This document shows, one piece after another, positions 1-7,733 of a stretch of DNA of 44,136 bases; the stretch's first letter is position 1, and each line of letters starts with the position of its first letter. The stretch comes from a virus. Both the position numbers and the translations under genes were made by a program. Below the pieces are notes generated by a model. The model was not told the DNA's origin. It was given only the letters and a program-made list of their open reading frames with translations, and did no database searches. Location of the stretch: positions 1-44,136 of the IMG/VR virus record IMGVR_UViG_3300005613_000122. One strand, given 5' to 3'.

Positions 1-123
1 TCAATTAGGTTTATATGATAAATTCAAAATAAATAAATCAGATATGACAATTACTAATATTTCAAATGATAGTGCATTATTGTTTTTTGGACTTGATGAT
101 ATTGAGAAATTAAAATCTATACA
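1..123. repeat. Left copy of terminal direct repeat (circular overlap)
   Basis: Bases 1-123 match bases 44014-44136 exactly. The terminase large subunit frame runs unbroken across the join, so the two ends are one locus and the unit genome is 44,013 bp. A short exact overlap of this kind usually marks a circular or circularly permuted molecule closed by an assembler. A real 123-bp terminal redundancy is possible but less likely. Confidence 0.95.
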
Positions 124-1024
124 GGGTATAACATCTATTTGGGTTGAAGAAGCTAGTGAATGTGATGAAAACGATATTGCAGAGCTTAACAGAAGACTTA
201 GAGGTCATACTAAATATTATAAACAAATACTAATTACTTTTAATCCTATTAGTCATTTACATTGGTTAAAGCAAAGATTCTTTGATAATCCTGCAAGTGT
301 TGCATCCGTTTATAAATCTACTTATCTTGACAATACTTTTATAGATGATGAATATAAAACAGAGATTGAAGATATAAAAAATTATGATATTCAACAGTAT
401 AATATTTATGCTTTAGGAGAATGGGGAGTATTAAATACTAATATTATTTATCATAACTTTGATTTTAAAAAACATACTACTGAATTAACTATTGATGATT
501 TTCAGTATCTTTTTTGTGGGGTTGACTTCAACGTTGGCGGAAGTGTGTGTGTTATTTGTGGTATTAGAGATAATAAAGTATATGTGGTCGATGGTTTTGC
601 TGTTCACGATACACAAGCTATTGTAAATCAATTACAAGGAACTAAATATAAAGGTAAAGACTTTATATTGTTTCCAGATGCAAGTGGTGGAAATGAAAGT
701 GCAAATGCTTCACTAACTTCTATTGCTATACTTAAACAAGGTGGCTTTAGAATTGAAGCACCAAGAGCGAATCCACCTGTAAGAGATAGAATTAACTCAA
801 TGAATAGAATGTTTGCAAGAGATAATATTTTAATAAATGATAGATTGGAAAAACTAATAAACTCTTTACAAATTCAAGCTTATATGGAAAATGGAAAACC
901 TGAAAAGTTTACAGAACATAGAGGCGGTGCTATTGATGATTGGAATGATGCTTTAGGTTACTTTATACATAAAAAGTTTAGTATTATCAGAAATAATGTA
1001 ACATCAAGCGATTTCCTAATATGA
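2..1024 (+). CDS. terL: Terminase large subunit, C-terminal part (gene spans the circle join)
   Basis: This is the DNA-packaging motor of the procapsid. The gene starts at 43796 at the other end of the window and continues here in the same frame, giving 413 residues, normal for the PBSX/Terminase_3 type. In full-length numbering the Walker B is WVEEASE (about 120-126) and the coupling motif is TFNP (about 152-155). The nuclease domain carries acidic residues in GVDFN (about D248), FPDASGG (about D299) and DDWNDA (about 385-389). The Walker A lies in the part at the right end. The next gene overlaps its stop by 4 bases, so the two are translationally coupled. Family assignment is firm; packaging strategy cannot be read from it. 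Confidence 0.95.
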   Translation, partial: QLGLYDKFKINKSDMTITNISNDSALLFFGLDDIEKLKSIQGITSIWVEEASECDENDIAELNRRLRGHTKYYKQILITFNPISHLHWLKQRFFDNPASVASVYKSTYLDNTFIDDEYKTEIEDIKNYDIQQYNIYALGEWGVLNTNIIYHNFDFKKHTTELTIDDFQYLFCGVDFNVGGSVCVICGIRDNKVYVVDGFAVHDTQAIVNQLQGTKYKGKDFILFPDASGGNESANASLTSIAILKQGGFRIEAPRANPPVRDRINSMNRMFARDNILINDRLEKLINSLQIQAYMENGKPEKFTEHRGGAIDDWNDALGYFIHKKFSIIRNNVTSSDFLI

Positions 1025-1245
1025 AACTAAAACACCTACAACACCTTTATAACCATTTAAATTATCTACAAGGCAAAGCTTTTAATTATAATAATCTAAA
1101 TCAACATTTTAGTTTTTTTAGTCATTATAATAAAGAATTTATAGATGGCTATTTAGTGTTTAGTAAAAATGGTTGTTTTGTGCAGTTGTTAGTTATTGAT
1201 TATGGTGATTGTTTTGTTGTCGAGGAGTGGGAAGTGTTAATTTAG
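1021..1245 (+). CDS. Hypothetical protein, 74 aa
   Basis: A small protein I do not recognise. Its ATG overlaps the terL stop (ATGA), so it is probably translated by coupling from the terminase message. The N-terminal half is rich in Asn, His, Tyr and Phe. The C-terminal half (GYLVFSKNGCFVQLLVIDYG) alternates hydrophobic residues like beta strands and ends in an acidic tail. There is no signal peptide or membrane helix. It is the last gene before a class A promoter at 1247-1269, so it probably closes the TerS-TerL transcription unit. Confidence 0.6.
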   Translation: MKLKHLQHLYNHLNYLQGKAFNYNNLNQHFSFFSHYNKEFIDGYLVFSKNGCFVQLLVIDYGDCFVVEEWEVLI

Positions 1246-1246
1246 C

Positions 1247-1269
1247 TTTAATCCCTAAAATGATATAAT
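1247..1269 (+). promoter_or_regulatory. Class A phage promoter (TTTAATC-N10-TATAAT)
   Basis: TTTAATC at 1247-1253, spacer CCTAAAATGA, TATAAT at 1264-1269. It starts two bases after the stop of the preceding gene and 29 bases before the ATG at 1298. The layout matches the copies at 5338, 12348(-), 17952(-), 31127(-), 35319(-) and 42484. The spacer is almost identical to that of the 31127 copy. It probably drives the small gene at 1298, dUTPase and downstream genes. Confidence 0.7.
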
Positions 1270-1297
1270 TGTTTACTTAATAAAAGGGGAGAAGCAA

Positions 1298-1477
1298 ATG
1301 TTAAAAATATGGGATTTAATACCAATAAACAAAGATGATGAGTTTACTTATTATCTAACAAATAGAGAAGATTATCAAGGTATGATTAAAATACCTAATG
1401 AGAAAGTTGATAATTTTGAGGGTGCTGTAAAAGCTGGTAGAATATGTAGTGATAAATGGAGGGGAAGATTATGTTAA
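1298..1477 (+). CDS. Hypothetical protein, 59 aa
   Basis: A short ORF starting at ATG 1298 with a strong Shine-Dalgarno (AGGGGAGAAG) just upstream, and ending at TAA 1477 seven bases into the dUTPase gene. It is the first gene after the promoter at 1247. The protein is acidic and soluble with no recognised domain. The overlap with the dUTPase start and the good ribosome site support a real gene. Function unknown. Confidence 0.65.
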   Translation: MLKIWDLIPINKDDEFTYYLTNREDYQGMIKIPNEKVDNFEGAVKAGRICSDKWRGRLC

Positions 1478-2010
1478 AAGTTATAAATGGTGGTAAAGCA
1501 CCAACTAAGGGTAGTAAATATAGTGCTTGTATAGATTTATATGCAAGAGAAGATGTTGTTATTGGTGCAGGTGAAACTGTTTTAGTAGGGCTTGGGGTTA
1601 AAATTGATATTAGTGAGGAATGGCTATCAAGTCAAGGAATAGGAATAGATGACGGTGTTCACGATGATGGTGACGCTATGGATTTATTTATGAAAACTCA
1701 CCAACTAAACCTACACATAAGAAGCAGTATGAGTGCAAAACACGGGCTTATTATTGCTAATGGTACGGGCATAATTGATTTGGATTTTCCTGGTGAAATT
1801 AAGATTTGTTTGCATAATCCTATAACAGGTATATGCTTTGATCGTTGTGGAAATTTAGCCTCAAAAACAATAGGAGAAAGAAAGCTATCAAAGGCATATA
1901 TCAAAAAAGGACAGCCAATAGCACAAATAAGTCTAGTAGAGCATAAGTCATATTTATTTTCAATATCTTCTAATGATGAAAGAACAGGCGGTTTTGGTTC
2001 GACCGACTAA
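1471..2010 (+). CDS. dut: dUTP diphosphatase (dUTPase)
   Basis: Hydrolyses dUTP to dUMP and pyrophosphate, keeping uracil out of phage DNA and feeding dTMP synthesis. The five trimeric-dUTPase motifs appear in order: ACIDLYARED (I), RSSMSAKHGL (II), GIIDLDFPGE (III, catalytic Asp and strand), GQPIAQ (IV) and the flexible RTGGFGSTD tail (V). I chose ATG 1471 over the in-frame ATG 1456 because GGAGGGG at 1458-1464 is ideally placed for 1471. That gives 179 residues, slightly longer than the usual 140-150 because of an insert after motif I (IDDGVHDDGDAMD, about residues 60-72). Confidence 0.95.
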   Translation: MLKVINGGKAPTKGSKYSACIDLYAREDVVIGAGETVLVGLGVKIDISEEWLSSQGIGIDDGVHDDGDAMDLFMKTHQLNLHIRSSMSAKHGLIIANGTGIIDLDFPGEIKICLHNPITGICFDRCGNLASKTIGERKLSKAYIKKGQPIAQISLVEHKSYLFSISSNDERTGGFGSTD

Positions 2011-2057
2011 TTGAACATAAAGTATTATTTAGATATAGTTACACAAAGGATAATATT

Positions 2058-2717
2058 ATGAAGATGTTAAAAGATTTAGGATGTATAAAAAAACAAAAAG
2101 ACCAAAACAGATACGGAGAGTTTGAATGCCCTATTTGTTTAAAGCCTTATATAACCAGAATTAGTAGTGTAAAGAGTGGATGCTCTACTAAATGTAAAAA
2201 ATGTTCGTGTAATAAAAAAATATATAATATTTCTGAAGTATTAACTTATGATGCGACGACTGGTAACTTCACAAGAAACATAAGGACTTCAAACAGAGTA
2301 AAAAAGCTGGATAAATGTAACAATAAAAATGCTCAAGGCTATATTGCGATAGTGGTCAATAAAAAAACATATTTAGCACATAGACTCGCATGGATATTCA
2401 CGCATGGAAGTATACCGATTGAGATGGAGATAGACCACATTAATGGAATAAGAGATGACAATAGGATTGATAATTTAAGACTTGTATCATCAAGCGAGAA
2501 CTCAAGAAATATGGCTATTGGCAAAAAAAATAAAAGTGGGGTTATAGGTGTTTCTTTTTATAAGTCTAGAAATAAATGGAGAGCTACTATAATGAGTAAC
2601 AATAAGCAAAAACATTTGGGATATTTTGGAAACAAAGATGATGCAATAAGTGCAAGAAAAGATGCAGAAATAAAATACAACTACCATAAGAATCATGGTA
2701 GAAATAAAATAGTATAG
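2058..2717 (+). CDS. HNH homing endonuclease with N-terminal zinc finger and C-terminal AP2 domain
   Basis: Probable free-standing selfish endonuclease. The N-terminus (residues about 24-51) has paired cysteines (CPIC, CSTKCKKCSC), a likely zinc ribbon. The middle (about 115-155) is an HNH_3-type site with AHRLAW, EIDHINGIRDDNRIDNLR and SSSENSRN. The C-terminus (about 165-215) is an AP2-like DNA-binding domain (GVIGVSFYKSRNKWRA, HLGYFGNKDDAI). It sits between dUTPase and a small Cys-rich gene, with an AAGGATAAT ribosome site before the ATG. It does not visibly interrupt a coding sequence. It is the first of three HNH-type genes here, each with a different domain set. Confidence 0.88.
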   Translation: MKMLKDLGCIKKQKDQNRYGEFECPICLKPYITRISSVKSGCSTKCKKCSCNKKIYNISEVLTYDATTGNFTRNIRTSNRVKKLDKCNNKNAQGYIAIVVNKKTYLAHRLAWIFTHGSIPIEMEIDHINGIRDDNRIDNLRLVSSSENSRNMAIGKKNKSGVIGVSFYKSRNKWRATIMSNNKQKHLGYFGNKDDAISARKDAEIKYNYHKNHGRNKIV

Positions 2718-2738
2718 ATATAATAATAGGACAACAAA

Positions 2739-2918
2739 ATGACTAAAACACTATCCTGTAGTAACCACTACTGCAAAGGTTACAAAAACAACCTATGCAA
2801 AAGAGCTTTATTGCATAGGGAAAAACTGTATAATAAGCAAATAGATGATAATTATATAACTAAGCGAAATAATACGGAGTTATGTGATTTGTTTATTGAT
2901 AAGGATACTAATGACTGA
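2739..2918 (+). CDS. Small cysteine-rich protein, 59 aa (putative zinc-binding)
   Basis: The ORF begins at ATG 2739 after an AGGACAACAAA ribosome site. It ends at TGA 2918, overlapping the next gene (ATG 2911) by 8 bases, so the two are likely coupled. The N-terminus has a compact CSNHYC followed eight residues later by another Cys (pattern C-x2-H-x-C-x7-C), which could bind one zinc ion. The rest is basic then acidic. I do not recognise the family. A place just before the MuF and portal genes suggests a head-assembly or regulatory accessory role, but this is a guess. Confidence 0.6.
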   Translation: MTKTLSCSNHYCKGYKNNLCKRALLHREKLYNKQIDDNYITKRNNTELCDLFIDKDTND

Positions 2919-3969
2919 TTTAACAACAGAAATAATAAAAGCAACAAGCCTACTAAACCGTGTAAACTCAGACACTTACGATACATTAGTAGAACGTTTA
3001 GACAATGCACAAGCCCTAATTAATGCAGAGATTATGAAGTATGATACATTGACGCCAAAACTAAAGAAGTTTATAAATGATACTATTGGAGAGGTATATT
3101 CCAATTTTGACACTTTAATGCTTAAAGATATTGAAGATGTTGTTGAGGTCGCTTATGATAAGGTTGGTATGATTATGGGTGCTGTTGCTGGGGTTGAGGT
3201 TGTTAAGTGGAAAAATGCTAAAGACTCAGTTAAAAAAAGATTAGTAAATCCAAACAAACCAATTTTAGGTAACAATCTAAAAGAAGAGAAAGCCAACCTT
3301 GTTTATTCACAAAATAAACGATTAAGGCAAGTTATAGCAGATGGATTTGAAAGTGATTTATCATTACAACAAATACAACGACAAGTTAGAGCTAGTGAAA
3401 ATGCTAATGACTTATTTGCTAAGATAAAAAGAAATGAGATTAATACTATTACTAGAACTGCTTTATTGTCTAATATTGAAGATGCTAAAAATGAAGCTAT
3501 GGAAGTGTTTGAAAAAGAGGAGTGGTTTTTAGGGTGGGAGTATTTATCTGTTTTGGATACGAGAACTAGCGATTATTGCAAAATTGCAGATGGATATGTA
3601 ACTAAAGATAAATCAAAAGCTAAATATGTTCCGAAATCCCATTACAATTGCAGATCTATGTGGAAACCGATAACTGCTTATGATGAAGTAACAGAGCGAC
3701 CCTCTACAATATGGGATAGCAAAACTGTAAATCATAGGGATGGTTCAAAATCAACTAAATTTAAAGTAAAAGATACAGAGCTTGTATCAAGTAATTTAAA
3801 ATATATGGAATGGTATAAGCAACTACCAAAACAAGATAAAATATTGATAATGGGTAAACAAAGAGTAGAACTTATTGAAAGTGGAAAGATAAGTTTAAAA
3901 GATGCTACTAAGTTGCAGAATAATAGTTTTATATCTGTTAGAGATTTGAAGAAACAATTAGATTTATAA
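2911..3969 (+). CDS. MuF-like minor head protein (phage head morphogenesis)
   Basis: A minor capsid/portal-associated protein, probably carried inside the head. The C-terminal half holds the Phage_Mu_F signature: W-E-Y-L-S-V-L-D-T-R-T-S-D-Y-C, then DGYV, then KSHYNCRSMW, with conserved Cys and the His-x2-Asn-Cys-Arg cluster (residues about 205-255 from the chosen start). The first 130 residues are helical. I chose ATG 2911 (352 aa) over the upstream in-frame start at 2884, because 2911 has an AAGG site and overlaps the preceding stop. Unusually the gene precedes rather than follows the portal gene. It is immediately upstream of the portal, as expected for the pair. Confidence 0.85.
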   Translation: MTDLTTEIIKATSLLNRVNSDTYDTLVERLDNAQALINAEIMKYDTLTPKLKKFINDTIGEVYSNFDTLMLKDIEDVVEVAYDKVGMIMGAVAGVEVVKWKNAKDSVKKRLVNPNKPILGNNLKEEKANLVYSQNKRLRQVIADGFESDLSLQQIQRQVRASENANDLFAKIKRNEINTITRTALLSNIEDAKNEAMEVFEKEEWFLGWEYLSVLDTRTSDYCKIADGYVTKDKSKAKYVPKSHYNCRSMWKPITAYDEVTERPSTIWDSKTVNHRDGSKSTKFKVKDTELVSSNLKYMEWYKQLPKQDKILIMGKQRVELIESGKISLKDATKLQNNSFISVRDLKKQLDL

Positions 3970-3976
3970 AATATGC

Positions 3977-3982
3977 TATAAT
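3977..3982 (+). promoter_or_regulatory. Possible -10 element before the portal gene
   Basis: TATAAT in the 33-base gap between the MuF and portal genes, preceded by AAAATATGC, resembling the spacers of class A promoters. The upstream TTTAATC element is poorly matched, so this is only a weak candidate. An AAAAAGG ribosome site follows, before ATG 4003. Confidence 0.35.
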
Positions 3983-4002
3983 AAAACCAAAAAGGCTTTT
4001 AT

Positions 4003-5337
4003 ATGGTTAATAAAGTAAGCCCACAAATGGCACAAATGCACTCTAAATATCAACTAATCAACGACCTAAAAGGCGGAGCTGATGCTATTATAGGAGCAGG
4101 GGATAAGTATTTATCAAGAGGATTAAGAGAATCTAAATTATCTTTTGAACAACGATTAAAACACAGTCGGTATATAGACTATTTTAATAGTACAGTACAA
4201 TCAATAACAGGTTTAATGTTTAGTGATAAAGTAGTTTATGAAGACCTAGACCCTAAATTACAGCCATTCATAGAAAATGCAGATTCAATCGGTACTCATT
4301 ATGATTTAGTATTATCTAAATTATTTAAAAATTCTTTAGAGTTTGGTTTGGGTTTTATCCTTGTCGATATAGCTAAGGGAGAAAAACAATCTTTAGCAGA
4401 CGAAGTCGGTATAGAGCCTTATGCAACACTAATTAACGCTATGAATGTTATTAGTTATAAAAGTGAAGTTATAAATGGCAAAACTGTATTATCCCAAATA
4501 GTTATTAGAGAATTAGTCGAGGAAGATATTGATGAGTTTGAAACTGAAGTAGTTGAACAATTCAGGGTATTAAATAGAGGTTACTATAGAATATTTAGAG
4601 GTAATATTAAAGAGGGATTCGGTGTTGTTGAAGAGGGTGAAACAGGCTTAGATTATATTCCATTATTCGCTTTAAACTTAGATGAAGATGGAGGGTTTTT
4701 AGATGCCAAACCACCTCTTTATGAACTGGGTACTTTATGTAAGTATCATTATCAAGATTATAGTGAGATGAGTTGGAGTCTTTTCACGGCGAATGTTCCG
4801 ATAAGAACTATGACAGGAATAACAGCTGATGAAGCTAAGGGCTTAGAAATATCACATAATACAGTTATGAGAAGTGATAATGAGAATGCAAAATTTAGCT
4901 ATTGGGAGTACGATCCTAAAGCGATTAAATTCACAGCAGATGAACTAGAAAAACTAAGAGGGGAAATAGCAAAAGCTGGTATAGGTGCTATAAGTGGTAA
5001 ATCTCAAATGACAGCAACTGAAAATGTCTTAGATAATATTAAAACAGAGTCTAAGCTACAAACATACGCTAGAAAGTTAAGAGATGTTGCTGAGTTAGTT
5101 TTAATGTGTGTTGCAGATTTTAAAGGTATGGATACAGATAATACGGGGCGTGTTAATATTAATATTAAGCTTAGTTCAGATGTTGATGCTAGTTTCATCA
5201 CAGCAGTTACTGGAGCTTATGCTAAGGGAAGTATGAGCTTAGATACTATGTACGCAATGATACAAACAGGTAAAATGCCAGATAACTTTGATATTGAAGA
5301 AGAAAAAAGTAAAATAGCGGTTGGGGTTTTAGAATAA
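4003..5337 (+). CDS. Portal protein (DUF4055-like)
   Basis: Forms the dodecameric ring at the packaging vertex. The N-terminal pattern matches the DUF4055 portal family: a segment about GGADAIIGAGDKYLSRG, then LSFEQRLKHSRYIDYFNSTV, then ITGLMFSDKVVYED. The 444-residue length is normal for that family. A mid-protein stretch rich in acidic residues, and a later segment with ISGKSQMTATE (about 325-335) followed by a long helix, fit the clip/stem/crown order. The gene lies between the MuF gene and the sRNA/promoter region before the scaffold gene. Confidence 0.88.
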   Translation: MVNKVSPQMAQMHSKYQLINDLKGGADAIIGAGDKYLSRGLRESKLSFEQRLKHSRYIDYFNSTVQSITGLMFSDKVVYEDLDPKLQPFIENADSIGTHYDLVLSKLFKNSLEFGLGFILVDIAKGEKQSLADEVGIEPYATLINAMNVISYKSEVINGKTVLSQIVIRELVEEDIDEFETEVVEQFRVLNRGYYRIFRGNIKEGFGVVEEGETGLDYIPLFALNLDEDGGFLDAKPPLYELGTLCKYHYQDYSEMSWSLFTANVPIRTMTGITADEAKGLEISHNTVMRSDNENAKFSYWEYDPKAIKFTADELEKLRGEIAKAGIGAISGKSQMTATENVLDNIKTESKLQTYARKLRDVAELVLMCVADFKGMDTDNTGRVNINIKLSSDVDASFITAVTGAYAKGSMSLDTMYAMIQTGKMPDNFDIEEEKSKIAVGVLE

Positions 5338-5360
5338 TTTAATCTTTAATTGTGTATAAT
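5338..5360 (+). promoter_or_regulatory. Class A phage promoter driving a short transcript
   Basis: TTTAATC at 5338-5344, spacer TTTAATTGTG, TATAAT at 5355-5360. It begins directly after the portal stop codon. Unlike the other copies it is followed about 75 bases later by a strong intrinsic terminator rather than by a gene. Its spacer is nearly the same as that of the primase-operon promoter at 42252-42230. Confidence 0.68.
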
Positions 5361-5366
5361 ACCCTT

Positions 5367-5462
5367 ATCAATCAAAGGCACTCTCTCAAATCCTTTGTGC
5401 GATATACAATTTTCACAATCCTTGTTTACACTTGACCACTCTTTATAAAAGGGTGGTTTTTT
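5367..5462 (+). ncRNA. Putative ~96-nt phage small RNA
   Basis: Defined by the class A promoter at 5338-5360 (predicted start near A5367) and the terminator ending near 5462. The interval has no ORF with a ribosome site. It contains a CAAAGG (5373-5378) / CCTTTG (5392-5397) hairpin, then a single-stranded AT-rich stretch, then the terminator stem. The 3' arm of the first hairpin carries CCTTT, which could pair with the AAAGG-type ribosome sites of many genes here. That is inference. The alternative is an attenuated leader of the scaffold-capsid operon. Confidence 0.5.
5435..5462 (+). terminator. Rho-independent terminator
   Basis: Stem ACCACTC (5435-5441) with GGGTGGT (5451-5457), one G-U pair, a 9-base loop, then a run of T to 5462. 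It lies between the portal and scaffold genes and ends both the portal transcript and the putative small RNA. Confidence 0.8.
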
Positions 5463-5491
5463 ATATCCTTTTAAAAATCTTTATTTTATGT

Positions 5492-5497
5492 TATAAT
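5492..5497 (+). promoter_or_regulatory. Possible -10 element for the scaffold-capsid operon
   Basis: TATAAT in GTTATAATAAG, 30 bases after the terminator and 72 before the scaffold start. An ATCC at 5465-5468 sits near the position of the ACAACC box in the class B late promoters, but two bases off and degenerate. A promoter is expected here because the terminator would otherwise silence the capsid genes. Confidence 0.5.
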
Positions 5498-5568
5498 AAG
5501 TTTAATAAATAGTGGATTCTATTTAAATTTATTTAGTATATGGATTTATACGAAAAAGGAACAACAAA

Positions 5569-6306
5569 GTGAATGAACAGCTTAAACAGTTTTTAGCATT
5601 ATTGAATGATGCAGAAACACCGAGGGAAACTCTAGTTAAAGGCTTTACTACAGTTCAAGATGCAGCGACTAAACTTAATGACGATTATGTGAAAGTTAAA
5701 ACAGAACGAAAAGATGTAGGAAGCAAATTAGACAGCGAAAAAGGTTTTAAAAAAGAGGTATTAAGTACGCTTGGATTAGATGATACTGCTACACTTGATG
5801 ATATTAAAACAGCTTATAATTCAGATAAGAATTTAGAGAAGCATACGGCAAAATATGAAAGCCAAATTAAAGAGCTTCAAACTATTTTATCTGAAAAGAC
5901 AACATCATTAAATGATATGACTAATAAATATCAAGATTATGAGTTCACATCTTTGATTGAAAAGAATGGTTTAATGGATGATGCTAGAAAAGGTTATCAC
6001 AGGGATAATGTTTTAAAGCAATTAAAAGATAATCTAATCGTTAAAGATGGTGAATTATATAAGAGAAATGGTGATGATATTGCTAAGTCTATAACTACTG
6101 GTGACCCTATAAAAGCTATTGACTTTGTTGGAGAATTGAAAAGTAATGAATATTGGATGGAAGCTTTTGAGCCACAAGGTAAAGCTAAAGGGATGAATAC
6201 TCCTGCAACACAACCGAGTGGTTATCAGCCAAAAGAGATAAAAACATCTGATTATAAAGATGTCGGTGCGTTTATGAAAGACGCTTTTAAAAACATAAAT
6301 AATTAA
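5569..6306 (+). CDS. Head scaffolding protein
   Basis: Likely internal scaffold for procapsid assembly. The 245-residue protein is acidic/basic and almost wholly helical. It has a predicted coiled coil at about residues 75-130 (KNLEKHTAKYESQIKELQ... TSLNDMTNKY) and a C-terminal helix-turn region after a Pro/Gln linker (about 205-245), as in scaffolds whose C-terminus binds the capsid shell. It starts at GTG 5569 with an AAAAAGGA site and sits directly before the major capsid gene with an 11-base gap. Identification rests on position and composition, not on a sequence motif. Confidence 0.75.
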   Translation: MNEQLKQFLALLNDAETPRETLVKGFTTVQDAATKLNDDYVKVKTERKDVGSKLDSEKGFKKEVLSTLGLDDTATLDDIKTAYNSDKNLEKHTAKYESQIKELQTILSEKTTSLNDMTNKYQDYEFTSLIEKNGLMDDARKGYHRDNVLKQLKDNLIVKDGELYKRNGDDIAKSITTGDPIKAIDFVGELKSNEYWMEAFEPQGKAKGMNTPATQPSGYQPKEIKTSDYKDVGAFMKDAFKNINN

Positions 6307-6317
6307 AGGAAAAACAA

Positions 6318-7472
6318 ATGTCAATATTAAGTGCAGATTTTTTAGCAACACTAAATGAAAAGGTGGTTAACCCAGCTTTCGAAGTAGCTAGAAGCAATAT
6401 TATAGGAGTATCAAGAGTTATATCTGATATTGATGCAAGAAGCCCAGAGAGTGGTTATAAATTCTCTTGGCTAAATCAACAAATTGGTGCAGGTGGTTCA
6501 ACTGTAAATGGTGCAATTTTAGCAGCAGCAACAACTTTAACAGTTGACGATGGTACACAATTTAGAGCAGGTATGGCAATATCTGTGAATGGGTCAGATG
6601 AGGTTATGTTAGTTACTGCAATTAGTGGAAATGACTTAACAGTTACTAGAGGGTTTGGTGGTACAACTGCTGCTGATATTGCTGATGATGCAGTTGTAAC
6701 TATAGATTCAGTTGGTAGAGAAGAAAATTCACTTGGTGTTGATGATAATATGTTTGAACCAGACCCAGTAGAAAACTTTTTTCAAACATTAGATACTCAG
6801 CTTACATTTTCAAGAAGAGCTTTAGCACAAGCACAAATCGGTAATTATAACGATATGGAAACACAAATCACTGAAAGAGTAAATCAATTAACAATTCAAA
6901 GAAATAGAATGTTGATTAGAGGTAGAAAAGCAACTGCGACTATCGGTGGTAAAACAATATCTTATTCAGGTGGTATGAATTATTGGTTAGAGCAAACAGG
7001 TGGCAACACTGTTGATAATGGTGCTGCGGCTTTAACACTTGCTAAGATTGATTCATTAGTTGAGCAAACAGTTTTAAGAGGTGGTATGACTAATACTATT
7101 GCAGTTAATACTAAACTTGCTAGAGTTCTTCAAGGTCTTGTAAATGCTAACTATGGTTCACAAAGATTAAGTGAGTCACAAACAGATAGAGGAGCATTAA
7201 CTCAATTAAGTTCTGATTTACCAATTTTAGGACAAATCAATAACATAGTTGTTGATACTAACTTAAATGATAGTGAGCTTATTATGTTTGATTCATCTAA
7301 ACTTGGATTTGTACCAATGGCACAAGGTAACGCTAACGCTTCTGGAAATTGGAGAACATTGGATGCTACTGCTAACGGTCAAGATGGTGAGTCATTAAGA
7401 ATCGTTGGAGATTTTGGTATTGAGTTTAAATCGTTTAAAACACACGCGGTTAGACTGAAAAATATAGGTTAG
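6318..7472 (+). CDS. Major capsid protein (HK97 fold, DUF5309/SU10-like) with inserted beta domain
   Basis: The main shell protein, 384 residues. The N-terminus (about 1-55) has the expected arm and E-loop start (SRVISDIDARSPESGYKFSW). A Gly/Thr/Val-rich beta insertion at about 60-128 (AAATTLTVDDGTQF, AGMAISVNGSDEVMLV, SGNDLTVTRGFGGTT) is typical of DUF5309-type capsids and probably displays on the capsid surface. The core then resumes with long helices (TQLTFSRRALAQAQ, TERVNQLTIQRNRMLIRG). The gene has an AAAGGAAAAACAA ribosome site. It is followed by a 62-residue protein and a terminator, making scaffold-capsid-small protein one unit. Confidence 0.88.
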   Translation: MSILSADFLATLNEKVVNPAFEVARSNIIGVSRVISDIDARSPESGYKFSWLNQQIGAGGSTVNGAILAAATTLTVDDGTQFRAGMAISVNGSDEVMLVTAISGNDLTVTRGFGGTTAADIADDAVVTIDSVGREENSLGVDDNMFEPDPVENFFQTLDTQLTFSRRALAQAQIGNYNDMETQITERVNQLTIQRNRMLIRGRKATATIGGKTISYSGGMNYWLEQTGGNTVDNGAAALTLAKIDSLVEQTVLRGGMTNTIAVNTKLARVLQGLVNANYGSQRLSESQTDRGALTQLSSDLPILGQINNIVVDTNLNDSELIMFDSSKLGFVPMAQGNANASGNWRTLDATANGQDGESLRIVGDFGIEFKSFKTHAVRLKNIG

Positions 7473-7476
7473 TATT

Positions 7477-7665
7477 ATGGCTAAGTTTACAAGTAAAAAA
7501 GTAGACTTAGTTGTATCTATTTCAGATGGTTCGTATATTAAGTTTAAAAAAGGCGAATATACAGCAACTAAAAAAGCAGAAATAGAAGCACTAAGAAAAG
7601 CTTTAGATGTTACTGAAATAAAAGCAACCCCTAAAGCTAGAACTGTTACTGATATACTAGAATAA
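7477..7665 (+). CDS. Small head-associated protein, 62 aa
   Basis: Starts 5 bases after the capsid gene and is the last gene before the terminator at 7685. The sequence is basic with an N-terminal beta-like stretch (KKVDLVVSISDGSYIKFKKGEY) and a short helical C-terminus. Position suggests a minor head, decoration or connector-stabilising protein co-expressed with the capsid. No family recognised. Confidence 0.65.
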   Translation: MAKFTSKKVDLVVSISDGSYIKFKKGEYTATKKAEIEALRKALDVTEIKATPKARTVTDILE

Positions 7666-7684
7666 GTCTAGTTTAAACAAATGG

Positions 7685-7715
7685 AAAAGGGCAGTTAAAT
7701 AGTTGCCCTTTTTTT
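7685..7715 (+). terminator. Rho-independent terminator after the capsid operon
   Basis: Stem AAAAGGGCA (7685-7693) with TGCCCTTTT (7704-7712), a 10-base loop and a T-run to 7715. It is placed 20 bases after the stop of the 62-residue gene and ends the scaffold-capsid transcription unit. Confidence 0.85.
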
Positions 7716-7733
7716 ATATATAAAGGAATACTT

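Noticed and set aside
1698-1904. Minus-strand ORF inside dUTPase
   Set aside because: A shadow of a well-supported dUTPase gene, with no ribosome site. Similar antisense frames inside the tape measure, capsid and helicase genes were left out for the same reason.
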